Below, piece after piece: positions 1 to 9,581 of a DNA stretch of 64,000 bases. This stretch comes from Hymenobacter crusticola (GTDB lineage: Bacteria > Bacteroidota > Bacteroidia > Cytophagales > Hymenobacteraceae), in the NCBI RefSeq assembly GCF_002154225.1, contig NZ_MTSE01000006.1, positions 62,001-126,000 of the forward strand, written 5' to 3'. The translations under genes and the position numbers were made by a program. Positions within the stretch are counted from its first letter, which is position 1, and each line of letters begins with the position of its first letter. The notes beneath the pieces are model-generated. The model worked only from the letters and a program-made list of their open reading frames with translations, ran no database searches and had not been told where the DNA came from.

Positions 1-393
1 ACATCTGAGTATCCCGAAGGGCACCCAATGGTAGCGCAGCCGGCCATTCAGCAGGGCAAGCTGCTCGCCAAAAACATCGGTAATCTACTCTGCCAGCGCG
101 CGCTAGACACGTTTCATTACGACGACAAAGGAGCCATGGCAACCATTGGCCGCAACCATGCTGTGGCTGATGTGAAACTCTTCCATAAGGAGTTTCGCAC
201 CCAAGGCTTTTTGGCTTGGCTGATGTGGACGTTTGTACACGTTATTTCGCTGGTCAGCTTCCGCAACCGGTTGGCCGTATTTATCAGTTGGACCTGGAGT
301 TATTTCAGTCTCGATAAAGGCTTACGCTTCATTATCGGCAACAAGCGCGAGCCGATACCGGTCGAAGAGACAGCCCCGAAAGAACTTGTGTGA
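1..393 (+). CDS. ndh: Type II NADH:quinone oxidoreductase, C-terminal part (5' end outside window)
   Basis: Only the last 130 codons are present; the frame is open from base 1, so the ATG at 28 is internal. The motif GHPMVAQPAIQQG, the following IGRNHAV stretch and a hydrophobic, aromatic-rich tail match the C-terminal membrane-binding region of non-proton-pumping NDH-2 enzymes, which pass electrons from NADH to menaquinone at the cytoplasmic face of the inner membrane. The FAD- and NADH-binding folds lie upstream of the window, so the call rests on the tail alone. The gene converges with the GH43 gene 33 bases away, and its stop codon lies in the loop of a hairpin that probably terminates transcription. 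Confidence 0.85.
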   Translation, partial: TSEYPEGHPMVAQPAIQQGKLLAKNIGNLLCQRALDTFHYDDKGAMATIGRNHAVADVKLFHKEFRTQGFLAWLMWTFVHVISLVSFRNRLAVFISWTWSYFSLDKGLRFIIGNKREPIPVEETAPKELV

Positions 394-411
394 CCCTAGC
401 TCTTTCGGGGC
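373..411. terminator. Hairpin spanning the ndh stop codon
   Basis: Perfect 11-base arms (373-383 and 401-411) enclose a 17-base loop that contains the ndh stop codon at 391-393. The arms carry GAAAGA/TCTTTC runs but no long T-tract. It sits between convergent genes, so it may act on both strands. Confidence 0.5.
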
Positions 412-426
412 GGTGGCGCAGCTAAC

Positions 427-1428
427 TTATAGCACAGGGCCTGGCACCTTGTCCACCGAAGGAGTACCGTCGTTGGGTACCACTTTGGGCCAGCCATTCT
501 CGTACACAATGCGGTCGAGCAGCATAACGCGGCGGGAATACCCTTGCTCGTCGTTGATGGCATCGAAGGTGGGCTGGGCCGTGTCGATGGCGTGGTAGGC
601 TATCCAGTCCTGTCCGGCGGCGTCGGTCACAATGGAGTTGTGGCCAGGTGCCCGCCATTTTTCGTTGCCTTCCAAGATAGCGCTGTGCCCTTGCCCAGTG
701 GCCTGCGCCAGGGTTTCAAACGGGCCCATCGCATCGCGCGACCTAGCGACCATCACGCCGTAATGAGCATCGTCGCCGCAGCAGTTATTACCGGAGTAGA
801 ACAAATAGTACCACCCATCGCGCAGTACCACCCAACTGCCCTCGATCAGGCGGTCGTAGTTGTTCGGGTCATCTTCCTGGATGGTTTGCACTAGCTCAAT
901 TTCCTCGGTGCCCGGCACAAACGACATCCGGTCGGGGGCTAGCTCGCGCACCCGCAGTGGACCGAAGCCGGAACCCCAATAAAGCAGCCGCTTCCCCGTG
1001 GCCGGATCGTCGAACAACATTGGGTCGATGTTCAGGAATCCTTCCCCGCATTGCAGCGGCTCGCCCATGTCCACGAACGGCCCAGCCGGCGAGTCGGCAA
1101 TAGCTACGGCAAGGCATAGGCCCTCGTTGGAGTCGGGTTGGGCCGAGTAGTAGAGGTAGTAGCGGCCGTCGTGCTCACGCACGTCGGGCGCCCAAATGCG
1201 CTGGGTCGCGCTAGCCCACCTCGGTTTTTCGGGCAACCCCTCCCCTAGCAATTCCCAGTGTACAAGATCCGTGGAGCGCGCTATTTGCAGGTTGATAATG
1301 GTGCCGCGGTACTTGGTTTGGGTACCGTAGGCGTAATAAAAGCCATCGGCCGCGCGAAGCAGAGTAGGGTCCGGAAAATCTTCGTTGAGAACGGGATTTT
1401 GGTAGCTAGCAGAAGCGTTGTCGGGCAT
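427..1428 (-). CDS. Glycoside hydrolase family 43 protein
   Basis: A 333-residue protein with the layout of GH43 five-bladed propeller enzymes, which remove or cut arabinose- or xylose-containing side chains. The three expected acidic residues are visible: Asp20 in DFPDP (general base), Asp135 in NIDPM (pKa modulator) and Glu196 in IEGSW (general acid). No signal peptide is seen, so it probably works in the cytoplasm on imported oligosaccharides, or the true start has been missed. It follows the Gfo/Idh/MocA gene on the same strand after a hairpin. Substrate (arabinan, xylan or other) cannot be told from sequence alone. Confidence 0.85.
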   Translation of the reverse strand: MPDNASASYQNPVLNEDFPDPTLLRAADGFYYAYGTQTKYRGTIINLQIARSTDLVHWELLGEGLPEKPRWASATQRIWAPDVREHDGRYYLYYSAQPDSNEGLCLAVAIADSPAGPFVDMGEPLQCGEGFLNIDPMLFDDPATGKRLLYWGSGFGPLRVRELAPDRMSFVPGTEEIELVQTIQEDDPNNYDRLIEGSWVVLRDGWYYLFYSGNNCCGDDAHYGVMVARSRDAMGPFETLAQATGQGHSAILEGNEKWRAPGHNSIVTDAAGQDWIAYHAIDTAQPTFDAINDEQGYSRRVMLLDRIVYENGWPKVVPNDGTPSVDKVPGPVL

Positions 1429-1485
1429 TTGATACGAGGTAATGGGAAGAAGAGAAACCGGCGCTAGAAGACTAGAAAGCTAAGT

Positions 1486-1531
1486 CTAGGATCTGGCACC
1501 CCTTCTTTTTTCAAGAAGAGCCAGATCCTAG
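1486..1531 (-). terminator. Terminator after the Gfo/Idh/MocA gene
   Basis: Twelve-base perfect arms (1486-1497 and 1520-1531) with a loop holding a smaller TTCTT/AAGAA pairing lie four bases beyond the stop of the 1535-2878 gene. The sequence between this gene and GH43 is otherwise empty. Confidence 0.55.
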
Positions 1532-1534
1532 CTT

Positions 1535-2878
1535 TTACTTCGAGGCTACTGGTGGCGAGCCGCGAAAGGCGTCTTGTTTGGCTACGGAAGGCAGCTTTAC
1601 GGGTTTGCCGCCCTCGCGCGCCGATTGGTAGATGGCCTCCATGATGCGCTGGTCCTGCAAACCTTCTTCACCAGGCGTGTACGGCTGTTTGTTTGCTTTG
1701 ACGCACTCCGAGAAGTGGTCCATTTCCAGGGCGAACTGATTCTTTTCACCGATGCTCACGGCGGCCTTGCTCTCATTGCCTTCCGGGTCGGCGTTGGCGC
1801 GCTCCAGCTTCAAGCCATGATAGCTGAAAGCCGGATCCATCTGAATCCAACCAGTTTCGCCGTACACGCGGTAGCGCTTGGCGTTGTAGCTGCCGTAGCC
1901 GGTGGCACAGTTGGCGAGCACACCGCTCGGGAAGCGCAGCGTAAACGTCACGTTCTCTTCTACTTCTCTGAAGCGCGGGTCGCCAGGCGTGCTGTAGAGC
2001 TGGGCAGTTACCTCACTCGGCTCCTCACCAAGCAGGAAGCGCACGGTGTTCAGGCAGTACAACCCCACGTCGGGGAGGGCGCCGCCACCAGCTAGGGCTT
2101 TCTTCTGCCGCCACTGGTTCGGGTCGCCCTGGTTTTGGCAGTTCATGGCCTCAATCATCTTGGTTTTGCCATAGGCTTTGCTGCGCACCAGTTCCTGCAC
2201 CTTGCGGTTCATAGGCTCGTACTGAATGCGGTAAGCAATCATGAGCTTCTTGCCGGCTTTCTCACAGGCTTCGATCATTTTCTCGCACTCCTTAGCGGAG
2301 TTGGCCATGGGTTTTTCGCAGAGAATATGTTTCCCCGCCTTGGCGCCGCGCACGGTGTACTCCATATGCATGGAGTTAGGCAGCACGATATAAATCACCT
2401 CGACCTCTTTGTTGTCTTTGAGCTTGTCGTAGGTTTCGTAGCTGTAGCAGTTGTCGGGCTTAATACCATATTGGCGGGCTATCTTCTGCATCTTGTCGGG
2501 CGAGCCGCTCACCAGCGCCACCAGCTTCGACTTCTTACTCTCCGATAAGGCCGGCAAGATTTCCTCCAGCGTGAGGTGACCTAGCCCCACCACAGCATAG
2601 CCCACCCGCTGATCGACCGGCTGCGGGTTCGGTACGCCGCCGCCTTTGGGTTCGGTCTTGGCGTGGATTTCGGGGAGCTGCACATCGGTTGGGCCGGTGC
2701 CTTGGGGCCACAGGCTGCTAGCGGCCTCCCCCGGCCTAGCTTCGGCATTGTCCACGACCCCAAGAAGGCCGCCCGCTACGCCCATTGCCATGAGGCCGCG
2801 GCTAGCTTGATTGATAAATTGCCGCCGCGATGGATCGCACGACGTTTCGTTCGGGTTTTGTTGCTGTTCCAGCATCAT
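1535..2878 (-). CDS. Tat-exported Gfo/Idh/MocA-family oxidoreductase
   Basis: A 447-residue NAD(P)-dependent sugar oxidoreductase of the glucose-fructose oxidoreductase type. The N-terminus has a twin-arginine signal (SRRQFI at residues 17-22 followed by a glycine- and alanine-rich hydrophobic stretch), so it is probably folded with its cofactor and exported to the periplasm. A Rossmann motif (VVGLGH, about residues 96-101) and the catalytic EKP motif (188-190) are present. Two ATG codons in tandem (2878 and 2875) are both possible starts. It lies upstream of the GH43 gene on the same strand, suggesting carbohydrate use, but a hairpin separates them. Confidence 0.9.
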   Translation of the reverse strand: MMLEQQQNPNETSCDPSRRQFINQASRGLMAMGVAGGLLGVVDNAEARPGEAASSLWPQGTGPTDVQLPEIHAKTEPKGGGVPNPQPVDQRVGYAVVGLGHLTLEEILPALSESKKSKLVALVSGSPDKMQKIARQYGIKPDNCYSYETYDKLKDNKEVEVIYIVLPNSMHMEYTVRGAKAGKHILCEKPMANSAKECEKMIEACEKAGKKLMIAYRIQYEPMNRKVQELVRSKAYGKTKMIEAMNCQNQGDPNQWRQKKALAGGGALPDVGLYCLNTVRFLLGEEPSEVTAQLYSTPGDPRFREVEENVTFTLRFPSGVLANCATGYGSYNAKRYRVYGETGWIQMDPAFSYHGLKLERANADPEGNESKAAVSIGEKNQFALEMDHFSECVKANKQPYTPGEEGLQDQRIMEAIYQSAREGGKPVKLPSVAKQDAFRGSPPVASK

Positions 2879-3174
2879 TTCTCAGGTGTAAAGGATAGAG
2901 TTGACCACAGGTGTAGGCCACAGCAGCTTGTGCAACTTCCTCTTGCTCACGGTGGCTCCTAGGTGCGTAGTGCTGCTTCTCCTTTACGTAGGCGCTTCGC
3001 CCAGGTGTTGCCGATTCGCCTATAAAACCTTGGCCGAAAAACAAGGCGCCGCCAACCGATTGAAGTTGTCCGTTCCTTGTCGTTCATTACGCATTGTTCG
3101 GCACCTTAGCCACCCTAGCTGCACAATATGCGTAAGCGTAGCAGCCACATGCTAGCTTCAAACACCATTTGGGT

Positions 3175-5268
3175 ATGACGAAAAGTATCTTTATTGCCAC
3201 CGCCGAGGCGTATAGCGGCAAATCGGTTATTGCGCTCGGGCTTGTGAACATGCTCTTAGGCAAAGCGCAGAAGATCGGGTACTTCAAGCCTATCATCAAC
3301 GCGGGCCCACAAGAGCAACTAGATGCGCACATCGAAACCATCCGCAGCCACTTTCAGCTGCCGGTGGCCTACGAGGCTACTTACGCCTACACGCGCCCCC
3401 AAGCGTTGCGCTTGCTGGAGTCCGACAAGCAAGGTGAACTGATTGAAACCATCATTCGGAAGTACAAGCAGCTCGAAGATCAGTACGACTTTATGGTGGT
3501 GGAGGGCAGCGACTTTTTGGGCCAGGGCACCGCCTACGAGTTCGACTCCAATATTTCCATTGCCAAGAACCTAGGTACGCCGGTGCTGCTCATCATCTCG
3601 GGCACGGGCAAAACTACAGCACAGGTCGTGAGTGCAATGCTTACGGCCCTGCGCAGCTTCGAGGCCCGGGAGGTGCAAGTGCTGGCGGCTGTGGCCAATA
3701 AGATCAACCCCGAACAAGTAGACGATGTGCGAGAGCTGCTGCGCGTTCAACTGCCCGCGGACGTTATCCTAGCCGTCATTCCGGAGGATAAGAACCTGCT
3801 TAACCCCACCATGAAGGAAATTCATGAGCAGCTCGGAGGCACGCTACTTTTTGGGGAAGAGCTCCTCACCAACCAAGTCGATAACTTCGTGACGGGCGCC
3901 ATGCAGGTACCCAAATTCCTGAATTACCTGAAGGAAAACGTGCTGATCGTGACGCCCGGCGACCGGGGCGACATCATTATTTGCGCGTTGCAGGCCAATG
4001 TATCGGCGAGCTACCCCAAAGTAGCCGGCATTGTGCTCTCTGCCGATTCGTTGCCCGAGGAGCCGATTATGCGCCTTATTAAAGGTTCGCAAACGGTGCT
4101 GCCCATCATTGCCGTCAAGACGGGTACGTTCCAAACGTCGGCGCAGCTCTGGGCCATTCAGTCGCGCATCACGCCCGACAACCGCGAGAAGATTGACCTA
4201 GCTATCCAGACCTTCGAGCGGTACGTGGATGTGCACGCCTTGGATCAGCGCATTGCCGCGTTCCAATCGGCTGGCATCACGCCGCACATGTTCCAGTACC
4301 GACTGCTGCAGTGGGCCAAGCGCCAACGTCGCCACATTGTGCTGCCCGAGGGCAACGACGACCGAATTCTGCGCGCCGCCGCCCGCCTGCTCCACCAAGA
4401 CATCGTCGATCTGACCATCCTAGGGAGTCCAGAGGAAATCACGGCGTCTTTCAAACGGCTAGGCTTGGAAGTGAACAACGATCATTTGCACCTAGTTGAC
4501 CCCGCCAACTCGGCGCACTACGAGGACTACGCCCAGACGTTCTACGAGCTGCGCAAAGCCAAAGGGGTGAACATGGACATGGCCTACGATATGCTGCGCG
4601 ACGTGTCGTACTTCGGTTCGATGATGGTGTACAAGGGCCACGCCGACGGCATGGTGTCGGGGGCAGTGCACACCACCCAGCACACCATCCGGCCGGCCTT
4701 GCAGTTCATCAAAACTAAGCCGGGCGTGTCGGTAGTGTCGTCGGTTTTCTTCATGTGCCTCCCCGACCGCGTGGCTGTGTTCGGGGACTGCGCCGTGAAC
4801 CCCAACCCCACCGCCGAGCAACTCGCCGAAATTGCCATTTCCTCGGCCGAGAGCAGCCAGCGCTTCGGTATCGAACCTAGGTTGGCGATGCTTTCTTACT
4901 CATCTGGCACCTCCGGCGAGGGCGCCGACGTGGACAAAGTGCGCAAAGCCACCCAACTCGTGAAGGAAAAGCGCCCCGACCTGAAAGTGGAAGGCCCTAT
5001 TCAGTACGACGCCGCCGTAGACCCCATCGTGGGCAAGCAAAAGCTGCCCAATTCCGAAGTGGCGGGCCAGGCCAGCGTCCTGATTTTCCCCGACCTAAAT
5101 ACCGGCAACAACACCTACAAAGCCGTGCAGCGCGAAACCGGCGCCCTCGCCATCGGCCCTGTGCTCCAAGGTCTGAACAAGCCCGTGAACGACCTTAGCC
5201 GCGGCTGCACCGTGGACGACGTATTTAACACCGTCATCATCACGGCCATTCAGAGCCAAGCAGAATAA
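3175..5268 (+). CDS. pta: Phosphate acetyltransferase (long form)
   Basis: Converts acetyl-CoA and phosphate to acetyl phosphate and CoA, the first step of acetate overflow. The 697-residue protein is the long three-part form: an N-terminal BioD-like P-loop domain (AEAYSGKSV near residue 15), a central DRTGG domain (about 215-330) and the C-terminal catalytic PTA domain starting near residue 370 with HIVLPEGNDDRILRAA. I place the start at ATG 3175; an in-frame TTG lies at 3169. The partner ackA is 3 kb downstream on the same strand rather than adjacent, with two unrelated genes between them. Confidence 0.96.
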   Translation: MTKSIFIATAEAYSGKSVIALGLVNMLLGKAQKIGYFKPIINAGPQEQLDAHIETIRSHFQLPVAYEATYAYTRPQALRLLESDKQGELIETIIRKYKQLEDQYDFMVVEGSDFLGQGTAYEFDSNISIAKNLGTPVLLIISGTGKTTAQVVSAMLTALRSFEAREVQVLAAVANKINPEQVDDVRELLRVQLPADVILAVIPEDKNLLNPTMKEIHEQLGGTLLFGEELLTNQVDNFVTGAMQVPKFLNYLKENVLIVTPGDRGDIIICALQANVSASYPKVAGIVLSADSLPEEPIMRLIKGSQTVLPIIAVKTGTFQTSAQLWAIQSRITPDNREKIDLAIQTFERYVDVHALDQRIAAFQSAGITPHMFQYRLLQWAKRQRRHIVLPEGNDDRILRAAARLLHQDIVDLTILGSPEEITASFKRLGLEVNNDHLHLVDPANSAHYEDYAQTFYELRKAKGVNMDMAYDMLRDVSYFGSMMVYKGHADGMVSGAVHTTQHTIRPALQFIKTKPGVSVVSSVFFMCLPDRVAVFGDCAVNPNPTAEQLAEIAISSAESSQRFGIEPRLAMLSYSSGTSGEGADVDKVRKATQLVKEKRPDLKVEGPIQYDAAVDPIVGKQKLPNSEVAGQASVLIFPDLNTGNNTYKAVQRETGALAIGPVLQGLNKPVNDLSRGCTVDDVFNTVIITAIQSQAE

Positions 5269-5533
5269 TAGGCAGGATTCAGAAGTGTGCTGGAAAATTG
5301 TCTTACTACGCGGGTCAAAAGCGATGTTTGCACAAAATCACTAAACACACGCTCTGCGCGCAGGCACCGTAGCCATATCCCAGTAACTTGCCCTAGCTTG
5401 TACCAGCACGCCGTCGATAGTCTCGCCCTCCTTCCGCCAGCGGACGCCGAATAAGGGAGGGTGCTCTGAACAACCTAGGTCGAGCAGCAAGCATCCCATT
5501 TTTTGAAATAAAAACAGCGCAGCCAAACACAAC

Positions 5534-6472
5534 ATGCCTTCAGGATTTTTTGCCTTGTTAGATGACATTTCGGCGCTGGTGAAAGTAAGCGCCGCCAGTT
5601 TGGACGATGTGCCCACCCAAATAGCCAAGACGACTGGCAAAGTTTCCGGTATTGTGATTGACGACACGGCAGTTACGCCCAAGTATGTCGTAGGGCTCGA
5701 TCCGGCGCGGGAACTCTCCATCATTTACCAGATTGCCAAAAGGTCGCTGATCAACAAGCTGCTTATCTTAAGTCCGGCGGCCTTGCTGCTCGGGTATTTC
5801 GCGCCTTGGGCCATCACACCCATCCTCATGCTAGGGGGCGCTTATCTATGCTTCGAAGGCTATGAGAAGGTGCATTCTATGCTGAGCCCGCACCACGCCG
5901 TAGACCCGGAAAGCGAGGCGGTACAGTCGATTACTCCTGAAGAGCTAGAAAAGGAGCGCGTAACCAGCGCCGTACGCACGGATATTATTCTGTCGGCAGA
6001 GATTATGGCCATTGCCTACAGCCAAGTAGCCGGCCAGCCAATTGTAAATCAAATCATTGTGATGCTGGCCGTGGCTGTTTTTATTACGGTGGCCGTGTAC
6101 GGCTTTGTTGGCTTACTTGTCAAAGCGGATGACATCGGGATGCACCTAGCAGGGAACGAGTACGGCCCCACCACGCAAAAAATTGGTCGTGGCATCGTGA
6201 AGTTCATGCCGCGCTTTCTGAATGCGTTAGGCTATGTGGGCACGGCCGCAATGCTATGGGTTGGCGCCGAAATCATTGCGCACGGCATTCCGTTCACTGC
6301 TCACTTGTTGCACGAGTTAGAACAGAACCTAGCTAACGTACCCGCCATAGCATGGCTGGCTAAGGTACTAGCCTGCGCCATTTTTGGGCTTGCCATCGGG
6401 TTTATTATTGAGAAAATCGTGGGAGTGGTGCGAAAGGTATTCTTCAATAAAAATGAGGCGCATACCGTGTAA
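5534..6472 (+). CDS. DUF808 (YedI-like) inner membrane protein
   Basis: A 312-residue protein whose N-terminal MPSGFFALLDDISAL and the following DDTAVTP segment are typical of the DUF808/YedI family. About six hydrophobic segments are visible, roughly residues 74-110, 150-195 and 230-305. The biochemical role of the family is unknown. The gene starts 265 bases after pta and on the same strand, but no shared promoter or overlap ties the two together. A short 7-base hairpin (6472-6495) follows the stop. Confidence 0.85.
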   Translation: MPSGFFALLDDISALVKVSAASLDDVPTQIAKTTGKVSGIVIDDTAVTPKYVVGLDPARELSIIYQIAKRSLINKLLILSPAALLLGYFAPWAITPILMLGGAYLCFEGYEKVHSMLSPHHAVDPESEAVQSITPEELEKERVTSAVRTDIILSAEIMAIAYSQVAGQPIVNQIIVMLAVAVFITVAVYGFVGLLVKADDIGMHLAGNEYGPTTQKIGRGIVKFMPRFLNALGYVGTAAMLWVGAEIIAHGIPFTAHLLHELEQNLANVPAIAWLAKVLACAIFGLAIGFIIEKIVGVVRKVFFNKNEAHTV

Positions 6473-6732
6473 AGCCAGGCGGTAATTACTGGCTTGGCGT
6501 TGCACAACTCGAATAATTCAGCTACTACTTAATCTGTGTCTGTACTACAGAACTGGCATCCCTTATTATGACCATTACGATCATTTAAGGCTAGAGAAAG
6601 TAACGCGGACACCTATAAATTCACCTGGGTTATGATGTGCTTACATCAATAAACTTTGGCTCATTAACAGTCCTGGAGCATCACGTCAGCATAAAAGCTA
6701 GCAACAATTGAACAAAGGCGTCAACCTGCTCA

Positions 6733-7803
6733 TTAATTGTAAAAATATTTCTTTAGTTTTAAAAACTGTTTTTCGAAGACATGATAAGATATAATACTAA
6801 CTAAAATTGTAGATACCAAGGATAAAAACAAGATATCAACCCAACTAAATTTATAATTTGGTATTTTTATATGCAAAAATAGGTTGATTATAACTGTGTG
6901 AAACAGGTACAACCCATAAGTGTAAACACCTAGTTTGCTAAGCCAGGTTTTTTCTATTTTTAGATAATTATTTTGAGTTAAAGTAAATAATATTGTCGCA
7001 GAAAAGAATGTCCCATATAACAGTGGAGCAGCAAAGTTCAGCCACGTAAAGCTCAAGTTAGGTATCGCAAATACCAAAACCACAGAAGCAAAAGCTATCG
7101 TATACTTTGGTGTAAGAGGTATTTCTTCAACTTCTTTCATAATATCGCCTCTAACAACAAGAATATAAGCTGGTATTGCACCAAAAGCGAAGTAATCTAA
7201 GTCAGTGAATAAGTCAGCGGTTATAAGCCCTGCTTGGATATAAAGACCTCTTGCAATATTCGCAAATACAATTGAAGCGAAAATTATAAAAGGGATTCTC
7301 TTCAGTGAAACCAAAGAGACTAAAACTCCCCATACAATATAAAAGTGCTCTTCGACGCATAGAGACCACATCACTCTTAAAGGGGCCACATTCGGAAAGC
7401 TATTAGTTATAATCATTTTATAGTTTTCCAGAAAAAATATTGACATTAACCAATTTGGCTCGTACCCCTCGCTAGAATGCTCTATATGCAATACATCTAA
7501 CAGATAAGATGTACTAAATGCAAATAATAACGCAGCATAAAATAAAGGCCAAATCCTTAAGACACGTCTAGCAAAGAAGTTCTTTAGAGATATAGCTCCT
7601 TTATGTTTCTTTTCATGCACTAACACGTATGTAATCAAAAACCCACTTAACACAAAAAAGAATACAACGCCTTCTCCACCACTTTTTGAAAAAAACGAAA
7701 AATACGAAGTATTTGGAATCGGAATATGGTGTATAAACACCAAAAGAAACGAGAAAAATCTTAGCGTATCGAATGTATGAAAATACCTTCTGTTAGTATC
7801 CAT
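6733..7803 (-). CDS. Acyltransferase 3 family membrane protein, probably acquired
   Basis: A 356-residue multi-pass membrane protein of the OafA/acyltransferase 3 family, which O-acetylates surface polysaccharides or other extracytoplasmic glycans. The conserved His pair near residue 25 (FIHHIP), the FFVLSGFLI segment and the FFARRVLRIWPLF segment are diagnostic; about ten membrane segments are visible. Its base composition is very unlike its surroundings: two hand-counted 60-base lines inside it have 23 and 40 percent G+C, against 68 percent for a line in ackA. It is on the opposite strand to pta and ackA, between them. The acceptor glycan is unknown. Confidence 0.85.
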   Translation of the reverse strand: MDTNRRYFHTFDTLRFFSFLLVFIHHIPIPNTSYFSFFSKSGGEGVVFFFVLSGFLITYVLVHEKKHKGAISLKNFFARRVLRIWPLFYAALLFAFSTSYLLDVLHIEHSSEGYEPNWLMSIFFLENYKMIITNSFPNVAPLRVMWSLCVEEHFYIVWGVLVSLVSLKRIPFIIFASIVFANIARGLYIQAGLITADLFTDLDYFAFGAIPAYILVVRGDIMKEVEEIPLTPKYTIAFASVVLVFAIPNLSFTWLNFAAPLLYGTFFSATILFTLTQNNYLKIEKTWLSKLGVYTYGLYLFHTVIINLFLHIKIPNYKFSWVDILFLSLVSTILVSIISYHVFEKQFLKLKKYFYN

Positions 7804-8358
7804 ATTCTATATATCTTGTTTATATCTATCAACACAACTTTATTCTTAAAGACAGACGTTTAGTGTGCTTTAAGCTATGCTTACTTTAATGATGCCGACA
7901 ACAAGTTAATTCTATATTTCCTATCCTTATTTTGACAAATGTAACGCTAGCAGCCTATCTGAAGCAGGTACGTAGCATAAAGAGCGGTGCAGCATGCGTA
8001 ATGCAACTAGCCGAATTGCACCTATATAAACTACGGCTAGTTTTATTACCCGCTGCAGTTGCTATCTGGTGCTTCGAATGCCGGCTATGCAAAGGAGGCA
8101 AGTAACAGGTAATCCTGGCAAAACTGCTACCGTGATACTTGGAGTAACGTATTGACCAAGAACTGCGGCGTTCCTTCTTACTTTTACCGCTACACTATAC
8201 AGGCTTTGGAAGAAGTGCCTTGTTTTGCCACAAGCACCTAGGTCTGCGTATGAACTTTTTTTCGATGCTGTCTGATCTCGCAGCCGTTTAGCCATCTATC
8301 TTTCTGCGCCGCCAATGCGCCATCCTCCAGAAGAGGAATTAGGGTAAAAACTACCACT
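7804..8358. other. 555-base gap between acyltransferase and ackA
   Basis: No convincing gene. The first part is AT-rich like the acyltransferase; composition returns to the local norm from about 7950. A 77-codon minus-strand frame (8062-8295) has no recognisable features. One ACCTAGGT palindrome occurs at 8236-8243. The ackA promoter must lie here but I see no clear TAnnTTTG element. Confidence 0.5.
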
Positions 8359-9579
8359 ATGAACATCTTCGTCGTCAACTCCGGTAGCAGTTCCATTAAG
8401 TACCAGTTGTTTCGCCTGCCCACCGAGCAGCCCGTTTGTAGTGGCTTAGTCGAGCGCATTGGCCTAGAAAACTCTGTTATCACGCACAAAGTATTTGCCG
8501 GTGAGCAGGAGCACGTCACGCAGCGCACCCTCGACCTTCCCGACCACGAAGCCGGCCTGCGTGAGGCCGTTGCGCTACTAACCGCACCAGAAATTGGCGT
8601 CATTCGCGACCCGGCCGAAATAGACGTGGTAGGACATCGGGTGGTACACGGGGGCGAAACCTTTGCAGCTACGACGGTCATTACCAAGGAGGTAAAGCAG
8701 GAAATAAAACGACTGTTTCCGCTGGCGCCCTTGCACAACCCGGCCAACTACCTAGGTATCGAAGTGGCCGAAAAAATCTTTCCGCAGGCCCAGCAAGTCG
8801 CGGTGTTCGACACGGCTTTCCACCAGACTATGCCCGAGCGGGCTTTCCGGTATGCCTTGCCCAACTCGCTTTACACCGAGCAGGGCATCCGGGTGTACGG
8901 CTTCCACGGCACTAGTCACAAGTACGTAGCTGAGCAAGCCGCGCAATATCTCGGCAACCCAGCGGCTAAGCTCATTACCATTCATCTAGGCAATGGCTGT
9001 AGCATGGCTGCCGTCGACGGGGGCAAGTCTATTGATACCAGCATGGGTTTTGGACCTTTGAGCGGCCTCGTGATGGGCACCCGCTCCGGCGACCTAGATC
9101 CGTCGGTGGTTTTCCACCTCGTGAGCCAGCTCGGCTACGACGTGGAGCAGGTAAGCAACCTACTGAACAAGCGCAGCGGCATGCTCGGCCTCACCGGCGC
9201 CAGCGACATGCGCGACATCACCAAAGCCCTCAACGAAGGCGACCCGCACGCTGAGCTAGCCTACGACCTGTACACCTACCGCATCAAGAAATATATTGGC
9301 GCCTACGCCGCGGCATTGAACGGCCTTGATGCGCTGGTGTTTACGGCTGGCGTAGGCGAAAACGACGCACTGGTGCGCGCCCGCGCCTGCCAGCACCTGG
9401 AGTTCCTAGGTATCCAACTGGATGAAGCGCAGAACCAACTCCGGTCCAAACAGCTACGTGAAATCAACACGCCTGAGTCGCGGGTGAAGGTTTTGGTTAT
9501 CCCCACGAACGAGGAACTGGAGATTGCCCGGCAATGCCGCGACCTGCTGGCCAGTGCCTCATACAATGCGCTAAGCTAG
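8359..9579 (+). CDS. ackA: Acetate kinase
   Basis: Transfers phosphate from acetyl phosphate to ADP, giving acetate and ATP, the second step of the Pta-AckA pathway. The 406-residue length is normal. Visible family motifs include NSGSSSIKYQLF at the N-terminus, HRVVHGGE near residue 95, FDTAFHQTMP, GFHGTSHKYV, HLGNGCS and the DTSMGFGPLSG segment, and FTAGVGEN near residue 330. The start at ATG 8359 gives the canonical N-terminus MNIFVVNSGSSS. It converges with the next gene, with only two bases between the stop codons. Confidence 0.97.
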   Translation: MNIFVVNSGSSSIKYQLFRLPTEQPVCSGLVERIGLENSVITHKVFAGEQEHVTQRTLDLPDHEAGLREAVALLTAPEIGVIRDPAEIDVVGHRVVHGGETFAATTVITKEVKQEIKRLFPLAPLHNPANYLGIEVAEKIFPQAQQVAVFDTAFHQTMPERAFRYALPNSLYTEQGIRVYGFHGTSHKYVAEQAAQYLGNPAAKLITIHLGNGCSMAAVDGGKSIDTSMGFGPLSGLVMGTRSGDLDPSVVFHLVSQLGYDVEQVSNLLNKRSGMLGLTGASDMRDITKALNEGDPHAELAYDLYTYRIKKYIGAYAAALNGLDALVFTAGVGENDALVRARACQHLEFLGIQLDEAQNQLRSKQLREINTPESRVKVLVIPTNEELEIARQCRDLLASASYNALS

Positions 9580-9581
9580 CC

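Noticed and set aside
6472..6495. 7-base hairpin after the DUF808 gene
   Set aside because: Short stem and no T-run; too weak to list as a terminator.
8062..8295. 77-codon minus-strand frame before ackA
   Set aside because: No recognisable domain or promoter, and the sequence around it looks like leader DNA; not called a gene.
3175..9579. pta-ackA as one operon
   Set aside because: They are 3 kb apart with a gene on the opposite strand between them; coupling can only be metabolic.
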